Source: Firmicutes bacterium UBA5486 (GTDB lineage Bacteria > Bacillota > UBA4882 > UBA10575). Taken from it: a stretch of 7,428 nucleotides of DNA. Positions 1 through 5,918 of the stretch are shown here, one piece after another; position 1 is the first letter of the stretch, and each line of letters starts with the position of its first letter. The stretch lies in the NCBI GenBank assembly GCA_002427045.1, contig DIPO01000057.1, forward strand, positions 1-7,428, in the 5' to 3' direction. The notes below the pieces were generated by a model that saw only the letters and a program-made list of their open reading frames with translations, was not told the DNA's origin and did not search any database. A program made the position numbers and the translations under genes.

Positions 1-46
1 TACTAAAATTATACACTAACAAAAAGGCTTTTATCCCCTCTTTCTT

Positions 47-166
47 TTACAAAGTTCCCAACCTCTTAATTTCTTCAGCGATAATAGGTTTATCAATACC
101 ATTGTACAAAAAAGGGGAATGTAAAGAAAAAGGCTTGGCGGTGTGTGCTCCCAAGCTCACGGCCAT
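47..166 (-). CDS. possible 39-aa small protein (doubtful)
   Basis: An ATG-to-TAA frame of 39 codons lies downstream of the YeiH-family gene on the same strand. It begins MAVSLGAHTAKPF and ends EEIKRLGTL. The composition looks protein-like, with a basic-amphipathic end, but I recognise no domain. Against it: a TGA stands directly before the ATG, no Shine-Dalgarno sequence is visible in the 20 bases upstream, and the frame runs through the 3' arm and U tract of the stem-loop at 125-217, which would end transcription inside it. It could be a real small protein, the remnant of a longer gene's 3' end, or a chance frame in a repeated non-coding element. No function can be offered. Confidence 0.2.
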   Translation of the reverse strand: MAVSLGAHTAKPFSLHSPFLYNGIDKPIIAEEIKRLGTL

Positions 167-217
167 TCACGAAGTAGATCAGCACTACTTGTTGCCCTCA
201 GCCAAACCACCGCCAAG
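125..217 (-). terminator. long stem-loop with U tract, likely terminator of the comA-yeiH unit or a structured RNA
   Basis: On the minus strand CTTGGCGGTG (217-208) pairs perfectly with CACCGCCAAG (143-134), and CCTTTTTCTTT follows at once, as in a Rho-independent terminator. The 64-nt interior is unusually long for a simple terminator and holds a second hairpin, AAGTAG (190-185) with CTACTT (177-172), framed by a possible GGCT/GGCC pairing. The 10-bp closing stem plus inner hairpins suggests a folded RNA ending at its own terminator. It lies about 35 nt after the yeiH stop codon, so it probably ends that transcript. I could not match it to a named riboswitch or small RNA. Confidence 0.5.
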
Positions 218-234
218 ATCTGCACGTACCTTTA

Positions 235-256
235 GGTAGGAGGCTTCAGCCCTACC
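235..256 (-). other. hairpin overlapping the YeiH-family gene stop codon
   Basis: GGTAGG (256-251) can pair with CCTACC (240-235), with an inner GGC/GCC stem. The yeiH TAG stop codon (254-252) is inside the 5' arm. No U run follows, so this is not a classical terminator; it may protect the 3' end of the message or be the first element of the larger folded region that continues to about position 125. Confidence 0.35.
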
Positions 257-1247
257 CAATCACATAATAGACTAGCATAAAGGTGACTATCGACACTATC
301 GTTTCCACGCCAAAGCCAACCAAAAAAGGTTTTATGCCTGCTTTCATCCGTTTAAAATCAGTTGAAAGACCAACACCGGCAAAAGTGAGCATGAACAGCC
401 ACTTGCTGGCGTTATTCAGTATCTTGGCTTGACCCGGGGTAATAAAGCCGACAGTTGCCAGCAAGGAGAAAGCAAGAAAGCCAATAAGGAATTTAGGCAG
501 CCGACTCCAGAGAAACGCCACTTTGTTTTCTACTTGCCCAGTAATACCTTTGCGGGCGTACTGAAGGGCCATGATTAGTACCACGAGACCCATTAGCGCA
601 TTGCGCGATAGTTTTACTACGGTAGCGATATTACCAGCAATTTCTGAAAAAGCAAAACCGGTGGCAACCGCTTCAGCTGTATTGTCTATAGACAACCCCG
701 TCCAATAGCCAAAGGCAGTATCCGACATTCCTAGCCAGCTACCGAGGGCAGGGTAAAGAAAGAGCATGATGGCGCCAAAGAGCAAAATAGTGGCAATAGC
801 ATAGGCGGCATCGTCCTCTTCCGCTTCAATGGCACTGGTTGCACTAATAATAGCCGAGACTCCACAAACCCCAATTCCTACACCTAGCAAACTCGCTAGC
901 TTCTCCTTTAGCCCGAACAACCGTCCTAAGTAAGTAGCAGTAACAATCGCTACTGTGATTTCAATTATCACCAAGGCAATCCCGCTAGCACCGATCGAAA
1001 ATACCTCCTGTAGTGCTAGCCGTGCGCCAAGCAAGACTACTCCTGTTTTCATCCATAGTTCATAACTAGCAATACCGGGTGCAAAGAATTCCGGTAAAGT
1101 AAATACATTGCGTACAATCATACCAATGGCGATTGCAAATAGAACGTATTCTGTATGAGGTATATAATTAGCAATAATTTTACCGGCGTAACCAATAATA
1201 AACATCAAGCAGATACCAGGCAGGTATTTTGTCAGCTTGCTTACCAT
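252..1247 (-). CDS. YeiH-family (UPF0324, Cons_hypoth698) membrane protein, putative sulfur oxyanion or sulfonate exporter
   Basis: This is an integral membrane protein of the YeiH family, annotated in databases as putative sulfate exporters; the substrate is not firmly established. From the chosen ATG it has 331 residues, the usual family length. About nine or ten hydrophobic segments cover most of it, starting with LPGICLMFIIGYAGK. Family landmarks counted from the ATG are TGVVLLGARLAL near residue 68, GVGIGVCGVSAI near 123-134, FGYWTGLSIDNTAEAVATG near 179-197 and GVGLSTDF near 291-298. The frame stays open upstream to a GTG at 1280 (342 residues), but neither start has a good Shine-Dalgarno site; the ATG at 1247 places the first membrane segment as in relatives. 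It begins 72 nt after the comA stop with no terminator between, so the two are probably cotranscribed. E. coli YeiH, from memory, has HEVAQ where this protein has DNTAE, so it belongs to a divergent branch and need not share its substrate. Confidence 0.85.
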   Translation of the reverse strand: MVSKLTKYLPGICLMFIIGYAGKIIANYIPHTEYVLFAIAIGMIVRNVFTLPEFFAPGIASYELWMKTGVVLLGARLALQEVFSIGASGIALVIIEITVAIVTATYLGRLFGLKEKLASLLGVGIGVCGVSAIISATSAIEAEEDDAAYAIATILLFGAIMLFLYPALGSWLGMSDTAFGYWTGLSIDNTAEAVATGFAFSEIAGNIATVVKLSRNALMGLVVLIMALQYARKGITGQVENKVAFLWSRLPKFLIGFLAFSLLATVGFITPGQAKILNNASKWLFMLTFAGVGLSTDFKRMKAGIKPFLVGFGVETIVSIVTFMLVYYVIG

Positions 1248-1319
1248 GGCACCGTAGTGATGAGCCCTATCTTGACGCACAACATTAGTAGGCTAGCTAG
1301 AATTACTGCCCACCAGTCT

Positions 1320-2198
1320 TTAGAAATCCGCGTCAATATTTCCACCACTACTCACCTCCCCGCCGCTTACTTGCCGACGATTGGCTGCCATATGATCTAA
1401 GCAAAGCCCTAACGTGTCACCCCGTAGGCCACAGCGCAAGGCTTCCAGTGCTAATGTTTCTTCCGGTGCGATGTTGCCGAGATTTACGTTCGGCCCAAAG
1501 CGCTTAATTAAGTTCACCTGCTGGCTTTTAAGGGGGGCTTCCCAAATCAGAACAGCCTCAGGGCAAGGGAGACCATGCACTAAAGCCTCCATCTCAGCCT
1601 CTTTCACATTACCGTTTTGATCAAAAATTCCAACGGCCTTACCCGATTCCCGCCCTTCAATAATTACTTTGTCGGCTCCATATTCTAGGTCATCTGCTAT
1701 TATTTGCTGCATGCGCAAAACGGGGATCGGTGTTCCATCTTTCTTACCGACTTCCGTTACCACCTTAAAACCATGAGCTTTAGCACTTTGAATGGCACGA
1801 CGCCGTTCTTTGGCGCTGAGGGGAATGGTGCCATCCGATACCTCAATACCAGTAAAACCAAGTTCAGCAGCCCGCTGTAAGTACGATTCCAGCTTATCCT
1901 GCCATATAGCAATCTCAAACAGTGTACCACCGGGATAAACGTCCACTCCGTAGAGACGAATTAGTTTAATTTTGTCGCGGAGCACCGATTCTGGATAAAG
2001 AGCCGATGTACCAAATGTGAGCTTGATGATGTCTATGTAATCACAGGCCAGCTCCAATAGATCGCGTGTTTCGTTCAGTCCTAATCTCTTGTCTAGCAAC
2101 ATGGTATAGCCGGTCTGGCGTGGTTTGCCACTGTGTCCAGGCAAGGGAAACCCAGGCAGTATATCCTGCCAAGCCAAACGCGGTTTTTGCATTGACAA
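1320..2198 (-). CDS. comA: phosphosulfolactate synthase (ComA family)
   Basis: The enzyme adds sulfite to phosphoenolpyruvate, giving (2R)-phospho-3-sulfolactate (EC 4.4.1.19). This is the first step towards coenzyme M in methanogens and towards sulfolactate in Bacillus spores, where the homologue is YitD. The protein is a cytoplasmic TIM barrel; 292 residues is slightly longer than archaeal ComA. Characteristic blocks in order are KLTFGTSALYP (59-69), YPGGTLFE (88-95), GIEVSDGTIPL (117-127), TEVGKK (148-153), IIEGRESG (179-186), WEAPLKSQQ (219-227), NLGNIAPEE (239-247) and CGLRGDTL (256-263). The barrel looks intact; the last 15 residues are a Gly/Ser-rich tail. The start is a TTG (2198, AGGAG 9 nt upstream) or the ATG two codons later (2192, GAGGTG 8 nt upstream), so the N-terminus is uncertain by two residues. 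ComB phosphatase and the sulfolactate dehydrogenase are not in the window. The YeiH-family gene follows closely. G+C is higher than in the genes to the right. Confidence 0.93.
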   Translation of the reverse strand: MSMQKPRLAWQDILPGFPLPGHSGKPRQTGYTMLLDKRLGLNETRDLLELACDYIDIIKLTFGTSALYPESVLRDKIKLIRLYGVDVYPGGTLFEIAIWQDKLESYLQRAAELGFTGIEVSDGTIPLSAKERRRAIQSAKAHGFKVVTEVGKKDGTPIPVLRMQQIIADDLEYGADKVIIEGRESGKAVGIFDQNGNVKEAEMEALVHGLPCPEAVLIWEAPLKSQQVNLIKRFGPNVNLGNIAPEETLALEALRCGLRGDTLGLCLDHMAANRRQVSGGEVSSGGNIDADF

Positions 2199-2200
2199 AG

Positions 2201-2212
2201 CACCTCACTCCT
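2201..2212 (-). promoter_or_regulatory. overlapping ribosome binding sites of comA
   Basis: AGGAG (2212-2208) is 9 nt before a TTG, and GAGGTG (2206-2201) is 8 nt before an ATG in the same frame. Both pairs are well spaced, so the sequence alone does not settle which start is used. Confidence 0.6.
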
Positions 2213-2315
2213 CCCTTTCTTGCAACTTTCTAACTTTAAGTAAGTTATTCACAAGAATCCGCAGGTGTGACAAAGGACGATACGAGCGGGCCAAAAAGTC
2301 CTGCCCAACATAAAT
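2213..2315 (-). other. comA upstream spacer, no clear promoter
   Basis: About 100 nt separate the stop of the unknown 193-aa gene from the comA ribosome binding site. I find no Rho-independent terminator and no convincing -35/-10 pair. The only visible structure is a 6-bp stem, TAACTT/AAGTTA at 2231-2247, with a 5-nt loop. The right half (roughly 2262-2310) is noticeably richer in G+C than the flanking 3' end of the 193-aa gene. A sporulation sigma-factor promoter cannot be excluded by eye. Confidence 0.3.
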
Positions 2316-2897
2316 TTAGAATATTATCTGTTGTAAATATCCTCTAAGTATTTTGTGGTTCCAGACCTGAGCTTCTATATAAGGGAAAAAATCATCTGGA
2401 AGGTTTCCCCACCAGCCTTCCTCCGGTAATCCCCTTTCTTCTAATATCGATTTTATTTCTGATAGAATAAATACTTTTCCATGATATTCTGGTTGATAAT
2501 ATTCAGAAGATTTTTCTCGACTTAATTGAAATGAAAACATACTATCTATATAAGTAAAGCTTATTTCCTCTTCTTTGAAATGTGTAAGTGGTATCCGGAT
2601 TTTAGCTATATTTTCTTCCTCCATATTTCTCTCTATCTTCTCACATTTCCCCAAAACCATATAGATCGGATAATCCTCCTGGGGACTGCCTCCTTTGAAA
2701 ATAAATTGTTCTTTCAACCATAATTCTGTTTTCTTTCTTTCTCGTAAATACCAAGTTGGATCTTTAAAACGACCCCACAATGCATTATCAACATATAATT
2801 CATTCATTTTTTTTATTGCTTCAGTTTCTGGCATCGCTGATAAACTTTTAAAAGGAATAGTTCCAGATTTATAATAATGGGTTAAATATTTTATCAT
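2316..2897 (-). CDS. conserved hypothetical protein, 193 aa
   Basis: I recognise the general pattern of a soluble protein recurring in Firmicutes as hypothetical, but know no function. It has no signal peptide or membrane segment. The N-terminal half is charged and helical, opening MIKYLTHYYK, with KDPTWYLRERKKTELWLKE at residues 45-63. A short stretch, KGGSPQEDYPIYMVLG (68-83), looks like a turn into a beta strand, followed by strands at about 97-122 (IAKIRIPLTHF, ISFTYIDSMF). The C-terminal part has LSEIKSILEERGLP (145-158) and an aromatic, acidic end with GWWGNLPDDFFPYIEAQVW (161-179). There are no obvious catalytic triads or metal ligands. The ATG is fixed by GAGGTG 7 nt upstream. It stands alone between palindromic spacer DNA and comA, so the neighbours give little clue to its role. 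Confidence 0.85.
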   Translation of the reverse strand: MIKYLTHYYKSGTIPFKSLSAMPETEAIKKMNELYVDNALWGRFKDPTWYLRERKKTELWLKEQFIFKGGSPQEDYPIYMVLGKCEKIERNMEEENIAKIRIPLTHFKEEEISFTYIDSMFSFQLSREKSSEYYQPEYHGKVFILSEIKSILEERGLPEEGWWGNLPDDFFPYIEAQVWNHKILRGYLQQIIF

Positions 2898-2934
2898 GAA
2901 ACACCACCTCTATATCATCCCTGTCATATCATAT

Positions 2935-3060
2935 AACGTCTGGAGGTTCCTGACGTCCATAAGCCTTAGCGCAATGTGGTAAGTTGAATCATGAAGTTGC
3001 GCGCCAACATGAATCACTTCATGAATAGCCACGACCAAAAGATTTCTTCTTTTCGCTTAT
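2935..3060. repeat. palindrome-rich intergenic DNA
   Basis: The 221-nt gap between the 193-aa gene and the flavoprotein gene has several inverted repeats: TCATGAAGT (2989-2997) with ACTTCATGA (3016-3024), 9 bp perfect around an 18-nt loop; ACGTC/GACGT with an inner AGG/CCT at about 2936-2956; GTTG/CAAC flanking CGCGC at 2996-3008; and AAAAGA/TCTTTT at 3037-3053. ATGAAT occurs twice 12 bp apart (3009, 3021). G+C is higher than in the adjacent genes around 2995-3008 and 3060-3080. It could be a small non-autonomous repeat element, an operator or a structured RNA; no terminal repeats with a target duplication are visible. I see no credible ORF in it. Confidence 0.4.
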
Positions 3061-3118
3061 CGCGCCCCGCCAGCTGGAACCCTTGCTATTATAGGAAGTG
3101 ACGATTGCTTTAATTTAT

Positions 3119-3817
3119 TCACCAAGGTTTGTTCCTATCAAGCCATCCGTTTTTTATCCAGTATTCCTTATCAGTAGGATTCCAGTCATTTGCTTTTTGA
3201 CTCATTCGCATTATATTAAATATTACTTTTGTTTTTACTCCCGGCTTTACCTTACCAATGTGTTTTAATATTTTAATAGCTATTCGGATAACTTCCTTTT
3301 CTATCCGTGACTTCATTTCTGGCTTTACAGTTTCCCAGCTCGAAGCGCCAATATTTTTACCATAACGATAGATTTGGGGTACTCCCCAATAGAACAAGTG
3401 ATCTTGCAAAGTCTTGGTCACTTGTTTTGCACCTGCACCAGCAGCAGTAGAAATAACCAATCCTACCTTACCAAACATTTTAGGGTGAGGACGATGGGGC
3501 ATCCAACGGTATCCCATATGATCAAGGAATGTTTTAAGCTGACCAGTCATTCCTAAAACATAGCAAGGAGATTCTAAAATTATCAAATCGGCTTCTTCTA
3601 TTGCTGTTACCACTGGTTGAACAATATCAACATGTGGGCATTGAGACTCGCCTTTTGTAAAACAGTTAAAACAACCTATACAAAAAGATGGTGCATCTTT
3701 TGGCATAAAAAATTCTTTTATTTCCGTATTTTCATCCGAAAGTTTATCTAAAAAAAGTCTTGTGATATTGTATGTACTGCCTCTATGCATCTGTCCATGT
3801 AAAACTGTAATTTTCAT
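3119..3817 (-). CDS. flavodoxin-fold NAD(P)H-dependent FMN oxidoreductase, iron-sulfur-flavoprotein-like
   Basis: This is a 232-residue cytoplasmic flavoprotein of the NADPH-dependent FMN reductase/flavodoxin superfamily. It opens with a beta strand and phosphate-binding loop, MKITVLHGQMHRGSTYNITR, typical of FMN binding. ADLIILESPCYVLGMTGQLK (76-95) corresponds to the second flavin-contact loop, and VGLVISTAAGAGA (118-130) to the third. Cysteines 46, 49, 52 and 60 form C-x2-C-x2-C-x7-C, matching the compact [4Fe-4S] motif described for archaeal iron-sulfur flavoproteins, so a cluster is plausible but unproven. The C-terminal 60 residues are basic and aromatic. The start at 3817 is chosen because AAGGGG lies 9 nt upstream; the frame remains open for 25 more codons, but that extension contains the ribosome binding site. 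Upstream there is an AT-rich TATATATATA stretch and a 5-bp inverted repeat (TAATT/AATTA, 3892-3907) that might bind a regulator. The substrate is unknown; quinone, nitro-compound or electron-transfer roles are all possible. Confidence 0.88.
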   Translation of the reverse strand: MKITVLHGQMHRGSTYNITRLFLDKLSDENTEIKEFFMPKDAPSFCIGCFNCFTKGESQCPHVDIVQPVVTAIEEADLIILESPCYVLGMTGQLKTFLDHMGYRWMPHRPHPKMFGKVGLVISTAAGAGAKQVTKTLQDHLFYWGVPQIYRYGKNIGASSWETVKPEMKSRIEKEVIRIAIKILKHIGKVKPGVKTKVIFNIMRMSQKANDWNPTDKEYWIKNGWLDRNKPW

Positions 3818-3826
3818 ATTATTTTT

Positions 3827-3832
3827 CCCCTT
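3827..3832 (-). promoter_or_regulatory. ribosome binding site that fixes the flavoprotein start
   Basis: AAGGGG is 9 nt before the ATG at 3817. It supports the shorter 232-aa protein over the 257-aa open frame, which would place this site inside the coding region. Confidence 0.7.
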
Positions 3833-3982
3833 TTTTATATATATAAGACTATAGAGAACAACCACGATCTTCACAGAATAGAGGGCTATCATAATTGCGA
3901 ATAATTAAAACCGCATAGCCCACTGGTTGAAAATTACCATGTTACCCCAATTGTTATTTTCACCATATCTTCCATATTCGAC

Positions 3983-4285
3983 TTAGGTCCAGCGATGTGG
4001 TGAGGCCACTTCCTCTTGACCCACTTCAGGCCGAACCCTTACGCTAACCCTTGCTGTCTCCTTTGCTTTTCTTAAATCTTTTTGCCACTCGACAAGACCT
4101 TTTATGGCCATTATCAGCAGTAATATATATAGCACTGATAAGAATTTGACATCTTTTACAAAATACAAAACAATTCCTATAACATCTACAACTATCCAAT
4201 AAACCCAACTCTCAATACATTTCCTTGCCATTAAAAACATTGCTGTAAAACTCATAATGGTCGTGAAAGCATCAAGGATCCCTAG
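3983..4285 (-). pseudogene. pnuC: pnuC 3' fragment (nicotinamide riboside transporter, 5' end missing)
   Basis: The frame encodes the C-terminal end of a PnuC-type vitamin uptake protein. Family-like sequence starts at LGILDAFTTI, before the first ATG at 4255, and continues MSFTAMFLMARKCIESWVYW and VDVIGIVLYFVKDVKFLSVLY, ending in the family's Gly-x-x-x-Trp element (GLVEW). About 100 residues remain of a protein normally near 200-250, so the first membrane segments and much of the substrate site are missing. No Shine-Dalgarno sequence precedes the ATG, and an in-frame TGA lies at 4300-4298. Recognisable homology begins at about 4285, beside the stop codon of the ABC permease (4284-4282), so the two were apparently joined by deletion or recombination. 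The last 30 residues (KDLRKAKETARV onward) form a hydrophilic tail of uncertain origin. It is almost certainly non-functional as a transporter, though readthrough transcription from the ABC operon is likely. Confidence 0.8.
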
Positions 4286-5070
4286 TTTCCTGCGCTCTCA
4301 TAAATGGTCAGTCCCTTGTTAAAGGTCGCATAAGCAATTGTTATAGTAATAATCGCTATCAACACCTCAATACCAACAGTAGTCAATAACTTAGCTTTGC
4401 CTATAAAATAACTGGCTGGATAAAAAGCAACAAAGGCAAAAGGAAATATGTATGATAAAATAAATCTTACCTTTTTATCGTATATAGAGACTGGGTATTT
4501 AGCAAAGTCCGCAGTTTCATATACTAATTGGAGCAAACCAATACTATCTTTTGTCCAAAAAGCGATGGAAGCAAAAAATAACTTGATTGCTGTATAGATA
4601 ATTGCGCCCGCTACAATAGAAACAACAAAGACTATAGAATTAAAAAAACCTATTTTTATTTCCATCTTAACGCATGAGGTAACAACAAGAATCATACCTA
4701 CCAGTATCTCTCCTATAGCGTCTGGTTGAAACCGTTCCGCAATCAGTTGAAACAAAGGATTAATCGGTCTTAGCAAATACTTGTCAAATTCTCCTCTGAT
4801 CACCATCCTCATGGCGAGCATCCATATATAATCGGTGAATAAATGATCTATTCCTCTAGGTAGTTGGGCAAACCCATAAATAAAGAGAAGTTGCTCAAAG
4901 GACCAGCCATTTAGATTTGGAATATGTTCGAATATCAAATACAAAAAGACAATCCCGGCAAGTTGTGTGAAAAAAAAGGCGATTAACCCTACAAAAAAGT
5001 CTACTTTTGATTGCATCAACGCTTTTAGATATTGAAGCAAAAAAACTTTATACAATCTGATATATCTCAT
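4282..5070 (-). CDS. ABC-2 type transporter permease (COG3694-like)
   Basis: This is the second membrane subunit of the three-gene exporter, 262 residues with about six hydrophobic segments (roughly 25-48, 62-70 weakly, 120-134, 143-170, 203-222 and 229-249). Landmarks are the cytoplasmic loop GEFDKYLLRPINPLFQLI (93-110), a hallmark of this permease family, and the ending YESAGN, which resembles natural C-termini of relatives, so the gene seems complete despite the junction just beyond it. The ATG has GGGAGGG 7 nt upstream, embedded in the 3' end of the preceding permease gene; the gap between the genes is 4 nt, which implies translational coupling. It should pair with the other permease to form the membrane channel driven by the ATPase. 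The substrate is not evident. Confidence 0.9.
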   Translation of the reverse strand: MRYIRLYKVFLLQYLKALMQSKVDFFVGLIAFFFTQLAGIVFLYLIFEHIPNLNGWSFEQLLFIYGFAQLPRGIDHLFTDYIWMLAMRMVIRGEFDKYLLRPINPLFQLIAERFQPDAIGEILVGMILVVTSCVKMEIKIGFFNSIVFVVSIVAGAIIYTAIKLFFASIAFWTKDSIGLLQLVYETADFAKYPVSIYDKKVRFILSYIFPFAFVAFYPASYFIGKAKLLTTVGIEVLIAIITITIAYATFNKGLTIYESAGN

Positions 5071-5074
5071 ACTA

Positions 5075-5917
5075 CTACCCTCCCAGAATAGTTAGGCGTT
5101 TGATAGCTCTGCTCCACAAAAAAGAGCCCAGAAAATATAATAATACTACCCACAGCACTTGGTTAGCAATGGATTTCCAATACTCCGCCCCACTTATTTT
5201 CCCTAAATATACCATAACAGGCGTATAATTCATTAAGCTAAACGGCATAAACCTTAAGGCTTTTCTTATTACTGTCGGGAAAAATGTGATGGGTATTAGC
5301 TCTCCTGTGAAAAATCTAAGCACAGAATACTTTACCACGTTCAAGCCCCAGATATAAGTAGTATAAAATGATAACATACCAAAACAAAATTCAAATAAAA
5401 ACATAATGAGAAAGCTTAGTATCAGACTAAAAAAGAATTGTATTATTGTAGAAAAAGCCGGTGGAAGCTCCTGCGCATATATATACCTTATAATAGTATA
5501 ACAAATCCAGATCGGAAGCGTGGGCATGATTAATCTGCAAATTATATTCCCAAGAGAAGTGAAAAAAAGCCTGATTCGATAATTAATCGGTCTGATTAAG
5601 TTAATCGCGATTGAACCATCTACTACCTCATACCCTATATATCTTGAAGCTCCTGAATTAATTAAATCTGCGGCAATGTAACTAATAAAAATATACCCAA
5701 CCATATTATTAAAAGTAAAACCATTTATTATCTCCTGCCCGGAACTGGCAAAAATAGCTTTCCATAAAAAGTAGGTAATAAAAATATTAAATAGACGCGC
5801 TAGAATAAAAAAATAAAACCTCCCTCTATAACTAAGCGCTCCTTGAATTTCGCTTACAGCAAATGGCCAATATATCTTGAACTTCTGCCTTAGACTAGAT
5901 TTTTTCTGAGTGTCCAA
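5075..5917 (-). CDS. ABC-2 type transporter permease (COG4587-like)
   Basis: This is the first membrane subunit of the exporter, 280 residues with a basic cytoplasmic N-terminus (MDTQKKSSLRQKFK) and about six hydrophobic segments. The family loop is VVDGSIAINLIRPINYRIR (98-116), equivalent to the GEFDKYLLRP loop of the partner permease, and FFTGELIPITFFP (202-214) is the conserved segment before the last membrane helices. The start is a TTG at 5917, one base after the ATPase stop codon; GGAGTG 7 nt upstream supports it, and the next in-frame Met is far inside the protein (residue 72). The 1-nt gap indicates coupled translation with the ATPase. The two permeases are distantly similar in layout, as usual for this heterodimeric class. 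Confidence 0.9.
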   Translation of the reverse strand: MDTQKKSSLRQKFKIYWPFAVSEIQGALSYRGRFYFFILARLFNIFITYFLWKAIFASSGQEIINGFTFNNMVGYIFISYIAADLINSGASRYIGYEVVDGSIAINLIRPINYRIRLFFTSLGNIICRLIMPTLPIWICYTIIRYIYAQELPPAFSTIIQFFFSLILSFLIMFLFEFCFGMLSFYTTYIWGLNVVKYSVLRFFTGELIPITFFPTVIRKALRFMPFSLMNYTPVMVYLGKISGAEYWKSIANQVLWVVLLYFLGSFLWSRAIKRLTILGG

Positions 5918-5918
5918 G

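Noticed and set aside
21..136. 10-bp direct repeat AAAAAGGCTT at 21-30 and 127-136
   Set aside because: Considered as flanks of an inserted element, but it is short, A-rich and not accompanied by terminal inverted repeats.
1155..1400. 81-codon plus-strand frame over the yeiH start and comA end
   Set aside because: It is antisense to two well-supported genes, with no ribosome binding site and no family-like sequence.
2125..2313. 62-codon plus-strand frame across the comA start
   Set aside because: It is antisense to the comA start and its spacer, without initiation signals or recognisable sequence.
3818..3892. 25-residue N-terminal extension of the flavoprotein (MIALYSVKIVVVLYS...)
   Set aside because: It looks like a short signal or membrane segment, but the ribosome binding site for the internal ATG lies within it and the FMN-binding strand starts right at that ATG.
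3925..3964. imperfect hairpin GGTTGAAAAT with ATTTTCACC downstream of the pnuC fragment
   Set aside because: The stem is AT-rich with a bulge and no U run, so it is too weak to call a terminator or operator.
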